Positions 17,295 to 26,718 are shown, numbered from the stretch's first letter. The stretch: 64,000 bases of DNA from Verrucomicrobiaceae bacterium (GCA_016713245.1 JADJPM010000004.1:620001-684000), one strand, 5' to 3'. Program-made: numbers and translations. Notes: generated by a model from the letters alone, not told the origin.

Positions 17295-18140
17295 ATGTCC
17301 GCTGCTGCCGCTCTTCTTCGCGATCACCTTTTGCACCGCCTATCGAAAGGCGAGACGCATGTGCTGCTGCGGCCGGGAGTGTTTGGGAGGGCGGCGGAGC
17401 CAAAGCGGCCTGAGCCGAAGGTTGAAGCGCCAGCCGCAGCTCGGGAGGTTCTCGAAAGGCCATCGCTGCCTGCGCCGACTCGCGTGAGCCAGCTCACGCC
17501 CACCGGCAGCACGAACGCGGAAAAGATCGCCTCGCTTGCTGCCATGGCGGAGTCTTGGGAGGCTGCCCGACAGCTCGGCACGCTGCGCCAGACGATGGTT
17601 TTTTCTGTGGGTGATCCGAATGCGAAGCTGATGCTCATCGGTGAGGCCCCTGGGGTGGAAGAGGAACGGCAGCGCGAGCCCTTCGTCGGACCGGCCGGGC
17701 AAAAACTCACGGGCATTCTGAAGGCCATGGGCCTCGAACGTTCGCAGGTTTATATCAGCAACATCTGCAAGTTTCGTCCCGCGATGGACAATCAAGGTAG
17801 CGGCAATCGAGCACCCACCGAGCCGGAGATGGCGTCTTGCTTGCCTTTCGTGCTGACGGAGATCGATGTCATCCGGCCGCAGATCATCGTGGCGCTCGGA
17901 GCCACCGCCTCGAAGGGCCTCGGCATTGAAGGGCCGGTGGGGCGGCTGCGTGGGAAGTTTCACGATTTTCGAGGCACGCCCATCATGGTGACCTATCACC
18001 CGAGCTACATCCTGCGGGAGGAAAAGATGAACGGCGGCATGCAGGCAAAACGCCAGGTGTGGGAGGACATGCTGCAGGTGATGGAACGCCTCAGCATGCC
18101 CATCAGCGAAAAGCAGCGTGGCTTCTTCAAAGCGAAATGA
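17295..18140 (+). CDS. Family-4-like uracil-DNA glycosylase lacking most iron-sulfur ligands
   Basis: 281 residues. Motif A is GEAPGVEEERQREPFVGPAG (residues 116-135), the late motif is HPSYILR (235-241), and RPQIIVALGATA precedes it: a family-4 (UDGa) layout. Such enzymes remove uracil from DNA and hold a 4Fe-4S cluster through four Cys, two of them in an N-terminal CxxC just before the first strand. Here that region reads ARQLGTLRQTMVFSVG with no Cys. The third site, normally in KCRPP, is CKFRP, with Cys two positions early. Only C158 and C182 exist in the whole protein. The ~65-residue N-terminal Pro/Ala-rich extension is also unusual. Base excision is likely but cluster loss must be assumed. 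The next gene starts 4 bp after the stop. Confidence 0.82.
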   Translation: MSAAAALLRDHLLHRLSKGETHVLLRPGVFGRAAEPKRPEPKVEAPAAAREVLERPSLPAPTRVSQLTPTGSTNAEKIASLAAMAESWEAARQLGTLRQTMVFSVGDPNAKLMLIGEAPGVEEERQREPFVGPAGQKLTGILKAMGLERSQVYISNICKFRPAMDNQGSGNRAPTEPEMASCLPFVLTEIDVIRPQIIVALGATASKGLGIEGPVGRLRGKFHDFRGTPIMVTYHPSYILREEKMNGGMQAKRQVWEDMLQVMERLSMPISEKQRGFFKAK

Positions 18141-18144
18141 ACGC

Positions 18145-19017
18145 ATGAAATACGGCCTCCATCTGCTTCTCCTCACCCTTCTGGCATTCGTGGAATTGCC
18201 AGCGCAGGAGCAGGTCAGCCAATTTGGCACGAAGAAGCATGTCGAATACATCCCGGGCGATCTGCCGCTCATCCTGTGCTCACCGCACGGAGGTGCATTG
18301 AAGCCCAGCGGGATGCCGGATCGCACCTACGGCGTCCTCGGTGCGGATGCTTACACGCAGGAACTCACGCGGCTCACGGCGGCGGAGATTCAAAAGCTCG
18401 GCGGTCACCGTCCGCACCTCGTGCTCAGCCATTTGCACCGCAGCAAGCTCGATCCGAATCGCGAGGTGAAGGAGGCGGCACAGGGAAATCCCACCGCCAT
18501 CACGGCCTGGAAAGAGTACCATGCTTTCATCGAGCAGGCTCGCCAAGCCGTGATCAAGCAGCACGGCATGGCCTTCGTCATCGACATGCACGGCCAGAGC
18601 CACAAAGGCGAGCGGGTGGAGCTGGGCTACCTGCATCCACCTTCAGAACTCTCCCAATCCATCGAGGTGCTGAACGCCGCCGAATTCATCGCCAAAGGTA
18701 GCCTCGCTCTGCTGGTGAAACGATCTGGTCGCAGCTACACCGAGCTGCTGCACGGCCCGAGGAGCATGGGGGCTCTTCTCTCGGCGCAGGGCTATCGCAG
18801 CACGCCGAGCCCGCAAATACCCGTGCCAGACGAACCTTACTTCAAAGGTGGCTACACGATCGCCAGGCATTGCACGGGCGAGACCACGGGCTTTCAGCTC
18901 GAGGCGAACCGCAGCCGCCTGCGTGACACGCCCGCGAATCGCCAGAAATTCGCCCACGCCTTTGCGGTCGTGCTGGAGGATTACCTCTCCGGGCATCTCA
19001 AAATCTCGCTGCGCTGA
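18145..19017 (+). CDS. Secreted N-formylglutamate-amidohydrolase-like protein
   Basis: 290 residues from ATG 18145, which begins a signal peptide (MKYGLHLLLLTLLAFVELPA). The body resembles the FGase/HutG-type zinc hydrolase fold: LILCSPHGGALKPSG early, LVLSHLHRSKLDPNRE, then AFVIDMHGQSHKG, with the H and D/H clusters expected to bind zinc. Known members cleave N-formylglutamate or similar amides. The signal peptide points to a periplasmic substrate instead, possibly a cell-wall peptide, which is inference. It is tightly packed between the glycosylase (4 bp) and a lipoprotein gene (6 bp), so probably co-transcribed. Confidence 0.72.
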   Translation: MKYGLHLLLLTLLAFVELPAQEQVSQFGTKKHVEYIPGDLPLILCSPHGGALKPSGMPDRTYGVLGADAYTQELTRLTAAEIQKLGGHRPHLVLSHLHRSKLDPNREVKEAAQGNPTAITAWKEYHAFIEQARQAVIKQHGMAFVIDMHGQSHKGERVELGYLHPPSELSQSIEVLNAAEFIAKGSLALLVKRSGRSYTELLHGPRSMGALLSAQGYRSTPSPQIPVPDEPYFKGGYTIARHCTGETTGFQLEANRSRLRDTPANRQKFAHAFAVVLEDYLSGHLKISLR

Positions 19018-19023
19018 TCTACC

Positions 19024-21051
19024 ATGGTTCACTGCCGATCCTGCTGCGTGCTCGCTTTGCTCATCGCCCTCGTGGCATGCAAAAAGCAGCCTGCGAAGGT
19101 GGAAAAGGCCGCGCCCACCGCACCGGTGATCGCCTCCACGCCTGTGCTGGAGGGCTTTTCACTTGCCTCGCGGGTGCCGCATGAGGTGGAGGGCTTCGTC
19201 AGCAGTTCACGCGGCGGTGGGCATTGGCAGGCCTTGCAGGCTACGCATGCCTGGCAGCGCTGGTCGAATGGCAAAGAGCCGCTGAAACTGCCGCTCGATG
19301 ATGTGTGCGTGGCGGTAGGGCCTGGCTTTGCGGAGGCCGTGCACACACTGCGCCCGCTCGGCGAGGCCTGGAGCATCGTGGCGGCACGCGGATGGCTCGG
19401 TAAAACCATGCTCGGCAAAGCGATGGCGTGGAATGATCTCGCCGCCATCGATGAGGTCATCCTAGCGTTGGAGAGATTCGAGCTGCCGCTGCTGCTGGTG
19501 GGGCTGAAAGGAGCAGAGGCGCATGATTGGATGAAGCAGATGGCTGAGCCGCTTTTCACCGCGCCGTGGTTTGCAGACGCACCCGTTTCCATGATCACCA
19601 CCACGAAGGGCGAGCAGATCGCCCTCACGGAGGTGGATGCCGCGCAGGTGTTCACGGCGGCATGGCGCAAGGAATGGCTCGCTGCTTTTGCCGCTGCCTC
19701 GCAGCCTGAACTCGACGCCACGATGCGGGAAAAGATCGCTCACGCCCTCGATGTGCTCGCGGGCAAGACCTTTGTCGTCGCGGTGGGAAAAGGGAAGGAC
19801 AGTGCGTGGATCGGCATCGCCAGCACGAAGGAGCAGCTCCGCCTCGCGGATGCGCCTGAGGATTCGGTGCTAGCCCTGCCGGAGCTTCAGTTCATCTCGC
19901 AGCATCAAAACAAGCCCCTCATCGGCCTCGCGATGTGTCGCGGAACGGTGCTCGATGCGCTGGGTGAGGAACCGCTCGCGGTGCCGCTGCTGCGTGGTGT
20001 GCTGCAAGGATGGGAGAATGAGCCCGTGGCATCCGCTTTCGCCCCCGCTTTGCTCGCGGCCATGCCGGAAGCGAAGAGCGACGAGCATTCACCGAGGCGT
20101 GATGCTGCCGCCGTGGCCTGGTGGGAGGAGGGGCTTCACATCGATGCACGCGGCGGTGTATCGCGTGAAGAGATCGCGGCACTCGATAAGGCATCTCGCT
20201 TCACCACCGCCATCGAAGGAGACAAGGTGCTGCTCGCCTATGCCGGTCATCGGCATGGTGGAGAGGTGTCGTGGGAATCAGCGAAAGGCTGGATCGGCCT
20301 GCTGCATGCCGGAGCACTGGCCTATGCAGAAAGCGGACTCGCCGGACCGAAGGACAATTTGCTGTGGGCGAAGTTTCTGAGTGATGCCGTGCCTGCCTCG
20401 CGTGAGATTTGGGCGAGCGGACAAGGCTTGATCCAGAAGGGACTCGATGAGGACGGGGCCTTCGTGTTGGATGCGGGCGGTGTGATGCCCGCTTTGCCAG
20501 GTCTGCCGCCCGGCGGAGAGCAGCTGGAGTTGCCGCGAGTGTGCTGGATGGGCGGCATTCAAAACCGGGCAATGATCTCCACCACTTGGCTGGGCATCGA
20601 AATGGGACTCACGCACCTCCTCGCTGCTCTGCCGGCCCAGCCACCGCCGCCGCTGCCTCCCGCTGAGGTTTGGCGTGAAAAATCTCTCGTCGCCCACTTT
20701 TACATGCCCACTTTTGGCTCGGATGATTTGCTACTCGCCGCCACGCTGGATGAGAAGGTGCTGCTTTTTGGCTCCTCGCGAAATCAGCAGGCGCAGCTTG
20801 GGCGCTTGGTTTCCGATGAAAAAGCCGCCGCCGCCTCTCCCGGGGATTTTTTCCGCCTCGATGTCTCCCGGCTTCATGCCTGGCTGAGCCGCTTTGCCGA
20901 GGTGCGGGCGAAAAATGGCGGGGCAGAGTCCTTGAATGCCTTTTTGAGCCTCATCGAGCCTTTTGGCGATCTCCGCCAGCGCACCTGGGCCCAGGGCGGC
21001 GTCATCCAGCACCGACTAAGCTGGGCGATGAAAGATGTGGCTGCCCCATGA
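19024..21051 (+). CDS. Large lipoprotein of unknown function
   Basis: 675 residues. The N-terminus MVHCRSCCVLALLIALVAC ends in a lipobox (LVAC-KK), predicting lipid attachment at C19. The mature part has no motif I recognise. It is mostly mixed alpha/beta, with a Pro-rich segment near 540 (AQPPPPLPPAEVW) and no further membrane segment. Tandem co-oriented neighbours are an N-formylglutamate-amidohydrolase-like protein and an export-type lipoprotein, which suggests an envelope role. I do not assign a function. Confidence 0.7.
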   Translation: MVHCRSCCVLALLIALVACKKQPAKVEKAAPTAPVIASTPVLEGFSLASRVPHEVEGFVSSSRGGGHWQALQATHAWQRWSNGKEPLKLPLDDVCVAVGPGFAEAVHTLRPLGEAWSIVAARGWLGKTMLGKAMAWNDLAAIDEVILALERFELPLLLVGLKGAEAHDWMKQMAEPLFTAPWFADAPVSMITTTKGEQIALTEVDAAQVFTAAWRKEWLAAFAAASQPELDATMREKIAHALDVLAGKTFVVAVGKGKDSAWIGIASTKEQLRLADAPEDSVLALPELQFISQHQNKPLIGLAMCRGTVLDALGEEPLAVPLLRGVLQGWENEPVASAFAPALLAAMPEAKSDEHSPRRDAAAVAWWEEGLHIDARGGVSREEIAALDKASRFTTAIEGDKVLLAYAGHRHGGEVSWESAKGWIGLLHAGALAYAESGLAGPKDNLLWAKFLSDAVPASREIWASGQGLIQKGLDEDGAFVLDAGGVMPALPGLPPGGEQLELPRVCWMGGIQNRAMISTTWLGIEMGLTHLLAALPAQPPPPLPPAEVWREKSLVAHFYMPTFGSDDLLLAATLDEKVLLFGSSRNQQAQLGRLVSDEKAAAASPGDFFRLDVSRLHAWLSRFAEVRAKNGGAESLNAFLSLIEPFGDLRQRTWAQGGVIQHRLSWAMKDVAAP

Positions 21052-21149
21052 GGAAATGGGTAGCGGTAGAAGAGCCTCACATTGCGCCCTTGCCATCGTG
21101 GAGGGCACGGCCATCATGACGGCCCGGATTGATCCTTCTCCCGCCTGCC

Positions 21150-21830
21150 ATGCGTTCCTCCAGCCTCCTCCTTGCCGCCTTGCTCGGCCTTGTTTTCCCC
21201 GCCTGTTCGACTGTCAAAAACGTCGTCTCGTATATCCCCATGCCGAATCTGAAAATGCCCAGCATGCGGGACGTGGCCAAGCTCATCCCCGGCATGCCGG
21301 AGAGTGATCAGGTGGACGAGACCGACCCCGAAGTGCCCTTCAATTCCCGCAACCCGCTGCAAACCGGCCACACGCTCCGCCTTGAAGTGTATGAAGGCTC
21401 GCGTGATCCCAGCCGTGTCTTCCGTGGCATCGTGATGGTCGATGACAGTGGCAATATCCTCCTCGGCGAGGCTGGTTACGCCAACGTCGGCGGCAAGAAA
21501 CTCCCGCAGGCTGCGGAGGCCATCACCTCCGTCTTCCGTGTGCGTGCCCTCACCTCACGTCCCGTGACGGTGCACATCTTCTCCGTCGAAAACACGCCCG
21601 TCATCGGCATCAACGGCGATGTGCAGGTGCCCGAATACCTGCCCGCCTTTGAAGACATCACCGTGAAGCAGGCCGTCGTCGTCACCGGTGGCCGTCGTGC
21701 CAAATCCAATGCTCGTGGTGTTTACATCGCCCGGGAAGGTCAGCGCCGCTTCTTCACCTCCCTCGATCATGCGGATGAAGATTGGAATCTCCGCGCTGGC
21801 GATGTCATCACCCTTTCTCCGGACATCTGA
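21150..21830 (+). CDS. Polysaccharide-export-like lipoprotein
   Basis: 226 residues from ATG 21150; a TTG at 21129 would add seven residues before the signal. Lipobox-like LVFPAC-S near residue 20. From residue 70 the layout QTGHTLRLEVYEGSRDPSRVF, VDDSGNILLGEAGYANVGGK, LPQAAEAITSVF and RPVTVHIFSV resembles the Poly_export domain of Wza-type outer-membrane proteins. A short SLBB-like strand set follows (INGDVQVPEYLPAFEDITVKQAVV with gaps). It is shorter than full Wza (about 380) and no other capsule genes are nearby. Envelope location is likely; the function is only a family-level guess. Confidence 0.68.
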   Translation: MRSSSLLLAALLGLVFPACSTVKNVVSYIPMPNLKMPSMRDVAKLIPGMPESDQVDETDPEVPFNSRNPLQTGHTLRLEVYEGSRDPSRVFRGIVMVDDSGNILLGEAGYANVGGKKLPQAAEAITSVFRVRALTSRPVTVHIFSVENTPVIGINGDVQVPEYLPAFEDITVKQAVVVTGGRRAKSNARGVYIAREGQRRFFTSLDHADEDWNLRAGDVITLSPDI

Positions 21831-21844
21831 TCCCCACCGCGAGT

Positions 21845-22327
21845 ATGATCGAGTATTACGGAGAGAATCCTTCCGCGTCCCACAATCCCTGGAGCGCCCT
21901 TTTCAAAACCATCGCCGTGCTGCGCATCGGCACCGGCGTGATGCTGCTCACCCGTCATGGCATCGCTGCCATCCTCGGGGCCTATCACTTCCTCTGGAGT
22001 GAGCAGGAATGGGATTGGGCCAAGAACTTCGCCGAAGCCGGGCTTCCTTATCCGCACCTCACGGCGCCCGCCGCCGCGCTCATTGTGGCCGCCGTGGGGG
22101 TGAGCTGGACGATTGGCTTCCTCACCCGCTTCTTCGCCGTCGTTTTCCTGCCCGTCATCATCACCGCCATCATCGTGCTCACGCGTCTCGGTTCCCCGCA
22201 CATTGAAGCGGCCTGGTTGTATGGCTTCATCAGCTTCACGCTGCTGCTCTTTGGCTCTGGTGCCATCTCGCTCGACAAGCTCTTCCACATTGGTGGCAGG
22301 CTTTCTGCGCCGAAGAAGCGGCGGTGA
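21845..22327 (+). CDS. DoxX-like four-helix membrane protein
   Basis: 160 residues from ATG 21845, 14 bp after the preceding stop. Four hydrophobic segments: FKTIAVLRIGTGVMLLTRHG, APAAALIVAAVGVSWTIGFL, RFFAVVFLPVIITAIIVLTR and AAWLYGFISFTLLLFGSGAI. The pattern, with GxGxxLLxxHG in the first helix and GSGAISLDKL at the end, matches the DoxX/MauE-like superfamily, whose members are mostly uncharacterised inner-membrane proteins linked to redox or lipid processes. No partner is obvious. It converges on the esterase gene, with 6 bp between the stop codons. Confidence 0.78.
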   Translation: MIEYYGENPSASHNPWSALFKTIAVLRIGTGVMLLTRHGIAAILGAYHFLWSEQEWDWAKNFAEAGLPYPHLTAPAAALIVAAVGVSWTIGFLTRFFAVVFLPVIITAIIVLTRLGSPHIEAAWLYGFISFTLLLFGSGAISLDKLFHIGGRLSAPKKRR

Positions 22328-22333
22328 GTCATC

Positions 22334-23395
22334 TCACTCCGCAGCGCCGCTGAGGTGCTTCACGAGAAACTGTGTCGTTGTCGGCTTTTCGCCCGTCACT
22401 TCCTGCAAAACAAGGCTCGAAGCACCGGCGGCTTCGCAATGCTTGTGAATCTCACGCGCATGATGGATGCAGTGCAGCCGCTCGCCGCGGTTGGAAGGTG
22501 CTTCGACGACCTGCGGATTGCTCAGAAGCAGCGGCGGATCGTCCTTGGTGATCCACGAAAGCATGTCGCACTCCTTCAGGATGGCTTTGCCCTTCTCGGT
22601 GGCCAGTTCGGTGAAGCTCGGCAGATGGTAAAACATCGCCGCTTCCGTTTCGCTCGTGCGGAATTCGGGCTTTGGTTCACCGAGGAAGGACTCCCATCGC
22701 GTGACATCATAGGTGGCTTGGGTGGAATTGCATACGGCGCAGGTCAGCCGCGTCGATTCGCGCAGCACCGGATCTTCGGCCTTCGGATCGGCGAGATCGT
22801 CATGCGTCGCCAGCCAGAGCGAGGTGCCAGCGCCTGCGGAGCCGCCCATCGCGGCGAAGCGAGTCTTTTCCAGTTTCCACTCGCCCGAGCGACTGCGCAG
22901 GAACTGCACGGCACGGGCGCAATGCCGCAGAATGTCCTGAATGGGCATGTGATCGAGGAAGGGATAGTTCACGGCCGCACAGGAGATGCCCTGGGAGAGC
23001 AGTGCCTTCGTGTCTTTATCTGCCGCCCACCTGCTCTTGTCTCCATTGCGAAAGCCGCCGCCATGGATCAGCACCACCACCGGCGAGTTTTTACCTTCTG
23101 CGCCCTTTGCCAGATACAAATCGAGCCGGTCACGCTCATGCGAGCCGTAGGCCACATCGGCCACATCAGGCTTCAGCGCATCGGCAGGCAGCTTTTCCGG
23201 TTTCGAGCCGGTTTTGCCCTTTCGCTTCGCCAGGTAGGCCAGGCCTTCTTCCATCGTCAAAACGCCGTCCTTGTTCCCATCCGCCTCCGGGTAGCGTTTC
23301 AGCGCCTCGCGAAGCCGATCGTTGTTCTCGGAGGAAACTTGGGCGCTACCAATCGAGGTAAGAAGCAGCAGGGGAAAAACAAAACGCGCGTTCAT
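22334..23395 (-). CDS. Secreted alpha/beta hydrolase (esterase) with an EF-hand
   Basis: 353 residues from ATG 23395 (an ATG two codons earlier at 23401 is equally possible). Signal peptide MNARFVFPLLLLTSIGSAQ. A calcium-loop motif DGNKDGVLTMEE follows near residue 40, and then the hydrolase: oxyanion motif VVVLIHGGGFRNGDKS, nucleophile elbow MGGSAGAGTS (GxSxG), then AVCNST and a final His in HCIHHAREIHKHCEA. This is the BD-FAE/esterase type common beside carbohydrate-degradation genes in verrucomicrobia and planctomycetes, where EF-hand fusions are frequent. It lies 50 bp downstream of the ThuA gene on the same strand, probably one operon. Substrate unknown. Confidence 0.85.
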   Translation of the reverse strand: MNARFVFPLLLLTSIGSAQVSSENNDRLREALKRYPEADGNKDGVLTMEEGLAYLAKRKGKTGSKPEKLPADALKPDVADVAYGSHERDRLDLYLAKGAEGKNSPVVVLIHGGGFRNGDKSRWAADKDTKALLSQGISCAAVNYPFLDHMPIQDILRHCARAVQFLRSRSGEWKLEKTRFAAMGGSAGAGTSLWLATHDDLADPKAEDPVLRESTRLTCAVCNSTQATYDVTRWESFLGEPKPEFRTSETEAAMFYHLPSFTELATEKGKAILKECDMLSWITKDDPPLLLSNPQVVEAPSNRGERLHCIHHAREIHKHCEAAGASSLVLQEVTGEKPTTTQFLVKHLSGAAE

Positions 23396-23445
23396 GGGCA
23401 TGGGAGCCGCATGAACGCGCGAGGAGTGAAAAAGTTGCCGGTGCT

Positions 23446-24393
23446 TTAGGGGATGTTGCCCACCTTCGAATCGCCTTCGACGAGGCCGAGTGCCCATTTG
23501 ATTCCGCCGAGGATCATCTCTTGATAGGTGTGAGCGATCTCAGGACTGTTTTTGCGGTCCTTTGTGCCTTCTTTCCAGGTCGGGTCCCACACGTCTTCGC
23601 GATGGCCGAGGGAGGTGTAATAGACTCGGCCTTTGCCGAACTCCTTGCACCACGAGATGGGGTAGTAGCCGGGCGTGCCGTCGTTCGGATGGGCGTTGAG
23701 GCCGAGCAGGCCGTGCACGGTGGCCTTGTCGAAGGATTTGATGATGTAGATCTCGTCAAAGACCTTCCAGCCGGAGGGGGCAGGCTTTGCCGCGGGATGC
23801 AGCGGGGAATGCACCACGGGCTGCACTTCCACCTGGGCTTTGTGCGTCTGGAATTCGCCTCCCAGCATGTCCACATAGCCACGGAAAGGATGGTAGGTGT
23901 CCGAGCCGGAGTGCATGGCGATGAAGGCCTTGCCGCCTTTGATGAGCTCCACAAAGCCGTCGCGGTCAGGGAACTGCAAATCGCCCGTGGTATTGGCGAA
24001 GACGAAGCCGTCGTAGTGCTTGATCTTCTCGATGGCCATCTTCTCGGCCATGTAGGCTTTGATCTTGTCATTCCACACCTTGTTGGCGGCATTGAAATCA
24101 GCCAGCGCCTTGCTGTAGGTCTCCTGCTTGGCTTTGAAGGCTTCGTCGCTGTCTTTGTCACCCTTCACCGGCGGCTTGCCGGGGTTCTTCGGCTGGCCTT
24201 CCGGCTGGTGGACGTAGTCCACGGTGAAGGCACCGGACTTCTGGCCGATCTCGGCGAGGACTTTTTCCGCCGTCTCGATGGACGAATGGCGGAAGCCGGT
24301 GGTGACGGTGACGACGAGCAGCTTCTTCGGCTCCGCAAACGCGGTGGAGAAGGAAGCCGCCGCCGCGAGGAGGAGGGTGAGGCGTGCAATCAT
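23446..24393 (-). CDS. Secreted ThuA-domain protein
   Basis: 315 residues from ATG 24393 (MIARLTLLLAAAASF..., signal peptide ending AFA). The ThuA-like fold is seen in KLLVVTVTTGFRHSSIETAE, then YDGFVFANTTGDLQFPDRDG, FIAMHSGSDTYHPFRGYVDM, and GRVYYTSLGHREDVWD near the end. The family has a class-I-glutamine-amidotransferase-like fold. ThuA/ThuB act in 3-keto-trehalose metabolism in rhizobia, and many secreted relatives in this phylum are linked to sugar degradation. The first gene of a two-gene unit with the esterase. Confidence 0.88.
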   Translation of the reverse strand: MIARLTLLLAAAASFSTAFAEPKKLLVVTVTTGFRHSSIETAEKVLAEIGQKSGAFTVDYVHQPEGQPKNPGKPPVKGDKDSDEAFKAKQETYSKALADFNAANKVWNDKIKAYMAEKMAIEKIKHYDGFVFANTTGDLQFPDRDGFVELIKGGKAFIAMHSGSDTYHPFRGYVDMLGGEFQTHKAQVEVQPVVHSPLHPAAKPAPSGWKVFDEIYIIKSFDKATVHGLLGLNAHPNDGTPGYYPISWCKEFGKGRVYYTSLGHREDVWDPTWKEGTKDRKNSPEIAHTYQEMILGGIKWALGLVEGDSKVGNIP

Positions 24394-24495
24394 GGGTAGG
24401 AAAGCCAAACGTGGCGCTTCTGCGGGCTTTTACACTCCAAAATTGTAGCGGCGGGCGTCAGCATGCCGGAGGCCTCGGAAAACTCACGTTTTCCG

Positions 24496-26718
24496 CTACG
24501 AGGCTCGCGTCACTCGTTTCCAGAAAAAGTCCAGCTCGCGGGCCAGCACGCTCATCACCTGGGCCGGCGTGGCTTGAAGAGCGCCGCTTTCAGATTCCTT
24601 GATGATGCGCTGCATGGCGTAAAGCGAGGCCACGCTCGTCGTGTCGAGATGAATGGCATCGAGCATCGGCTCCACCACGGCAGGGAAGGCATCACTCATG
24701 CGCAGGATGGACCAGCTCTGCTGCTCGCGATCTGTTTTGAAGGTGATGAGCTTCACCTTCGGCGGCGTGTCACCCATCGCCTGCGCGGCGGCGCTCGTCT
24801 CGGCGGCTTTTCCGGCCGCGAAACTCGACAAGGTGCGCCAGTAGGCCGTGTCCGCAAAGTTGGCCATGCCGAAGAGGATTTCCAGACCTTGCAGCGACCA
24901 CGCCATCACCTGTCGACCCGTCAGGCCAGGCAGTTCATGCTCGCTGAAGCGCACCAGTGGAAAACGACGACCCGCCAGACGAATGAGTTCCCCCACCTTC
25001 GCATGATCGAGCGGCTGCGAATCAGCCTCGGCGGACATTTGCAGGCGCAGCGCCTCGTAACGCCCCAGCAGCACATCGCGTTCCGCTTCAGGAGCCGTTG
25101 GCAAAGGCGGCGGGGTGGATGGGGCAGGCTCGGGAGCCGCCACCGGCTGCGGAACATGCGGCGGTGGCGGGGAACCATTCGGCGGCGCAGGTTGACGCAG
25201 CCTGCCGAGCATCTCGCGCAGCTTTTCAAAGGCCCCCGTGGCCTGGGCCGTCATCTCCAGCGTGCGTGGGGCGGGCTCATCTTCCTGGGGTAGCGCCGCC
25301 ACCGGCTCGGCCAGACCTTCCGCGATGGTGCGAGCACGCTCCACGGTGCCATGATCGAAAATCTGCGCCGGATCAGCCGGTAGCTCCGGCAGCGGCGGTG
25401 GCTCACTGATGGTCGGAATGGCAGATGGAAGCTCCACGGTGGTGCTCACACTGGGCTCCGCAGGTTCATTCTCCGGCACCAAACCACCTCCAAAGGCCTC
25501 CATAGGTGAAGGCGGTGTGTTTTGAAACACCTCCCACTGCCGAGCCAGATGTCGCAGGAAGCCGCGAGCCGAGACCGAACCGAGCGGACGGCCCAGGAAG
25601 TAGCGCTTCACATCCACAAAGGATTCAAACTCATGCCGCTGCTCCGGCGTCACATCGCAAATATCCAGTCGCATGCGCAGCAGATCCGCCGCATCGGCTT
25701 CCGCGAGGCCGCGAAGGAGGAGTTGAGAGCTCGTGAGACGATCCTCCATCGCACTGGGCAGATGGTGACCAAAGGTGGCCTGCCACACATCTTGATTCAA
25801 ACTCATCACCACATGCACGCCGTCCATCTCTGCCATGTCCAGCAGCAGCGCGGCGATCTTCAAACCGGCATCGGGATTGCGGTAGTAAGCATCCAGGTGG
25901 TCCACCATCACCACCACGGGCCGCCATAGGCCCAGCACTCGTAGAAAGGTCACCGCACCATCTTGATCCTCATCCGCCGCCAGCGCCATCAGCGGCACGC
26001 TCGATGCAGCGCTGCCTTCCTGCGCATGATGAAGCATCGCATTCATCCACATCTCCAGCACCGCTGGGGATGCCGCCACCTTTTGCGCCGCCTGATGCGT
26101 CAAAGGCTTCGTCAAGGCAGAGCCATGTCTGCGCAGCCACTCACCGATCAGTCGTGCCGAGCCGGCCGGATCGAAAATCTCCACCGGATTGCTTCCGAGC
26201 ACCCGCTGCGCTTGATCCGGGTTCGCACACGGGAGCTGGCCGGAGCCGATCAATTGACGCACGAGATTCGCACACACTCCGGCGCAGGCTTCACGAAGTC
26301 GCGTCCATCCGGGGCGGCCGGTTTCCGCTCTCGCCATGGATTCGAGGCCGCGTTTCGCCACCGAGACCACGCTGATCGCGTCTTCCATGCGAAAGGCCAG
26401 CGGCACGAGAACGATCTGGCCACCCGCCGCCGAGGCCAGGCGACCCAGCAGATGCGTTTTGCCGTAGCCAGCACGCGGCGCGGTGAGCAGTAGCAAAGGC
26501 TGCCCGCCACTCGATCCGCCGAGACGCTCATCGATGGAACTCGTGAGCTGCCGCAGCACATCCACATTCATGCCGGGCACCGAGCGTGTCTCCTCGACCG
26601 CATACGGGCCGGGGCACACATCCTCCGCGAAGGGATTCGGCAGCGACGATGGTCCCGCCGGGGGGAGCCCCTCGGCTTCCGCTGGCAATGGTAAAGATGG
26701 CGTTTCGGAGGCTTCCAC
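24496..26718 (-). CDS. Uncharacterised P-loop ATPase with a proline-rich linker
   Basis: 740 residues, GTG start at 26718. Walker A is LLLLTAPRAGYGKTHLLGRL near residue 80; Walker B is RPVVVMVDHLDAYY near 265, followed by sensor-like VHVVMSLNQDVW. This suggests an AAA/STAND-type nucleotide-binding domain in the first 400 residues. Residues about 420-570 are Pro/Glu/Ala-rich. A C-terminal all-alpha domain of about 170 residues (LLGRYEALRLQMSAEADSQ to LARELDFFWKRVTRAS) has no match I recognise. No signal peptide or membrane segment. The neighbours do not hint at a pathway. Full-length function unknown. Confidence 0.72.
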   Translation of the reverse strand: MEASETPSLPLPAEAEGLPPAGPSSLPNPFAEDVCPGPYAVEETRSVPGMNVDVLRQLTSSIDERLGGSSGGQPLLLLTAPRAGYGKTHLLGRLASAAGGQIVLVPLAFRMEDAISVVSVAKRGLESMARAETGRPGWTRLREACAGVCANLVRQLIGSGQLPCANPDQAQRVLGSNPVEIFDPAGSARLIGEWLRRHGSALTKPLTHQAAQKVAASPAVLEMWMNAMLHHAQEGSAASSVPLMALAADEDQDGAVTFLRVLGLWRPVVVMVDHLDAYYRNPDAGLKIAALLLDMAEMDGVHVVMSLNQDVWQATFGHHLPSAMEDRLTSSQLLLRGLAEADAADLLRMRLDICDVTPEQRHEFESFVDVKRYFLGRPLGSVSARGFLRHLARQWEVFQNTPPSPMEAFGGGLVPENEPAEPSVSTTVELPSAIPTISEPPPLPELPADPAQIFDHGTVERARTIAEGLAEPVAALPQEDEPAPRTLEMTAQATGAFEKLREMLGRLRQPAPPNGSPPPPHVPQPVAAPEPAPSTPPPLPTAPEAERDVLLGRYEALRLQMSAEADSQPLDHAKVGELIRLAGRRFPLVRFSEHELPGLTGRQVMAWSLQGLEILFGMANFADTAYWRTLSSFAAGKAAETSAAAQAMGDTPPKVKLITFKTDREQQSWSILRMSDAFPAVVEPMLDAIHLDTTSVASLYAMQRIIKESESGALQATPAQVMSVLARELDFFWKRVTRAS

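Noticed and set aside
22355..23449. 364-codon plus-strand frame opposite the esterase; similar long antisense frames at 26772-28043, 30430-31725 and 40038-41234
   Set aside because: All mirror well-supported genes on the other strand in high-GC DNA and show no start context or recognisable domain.
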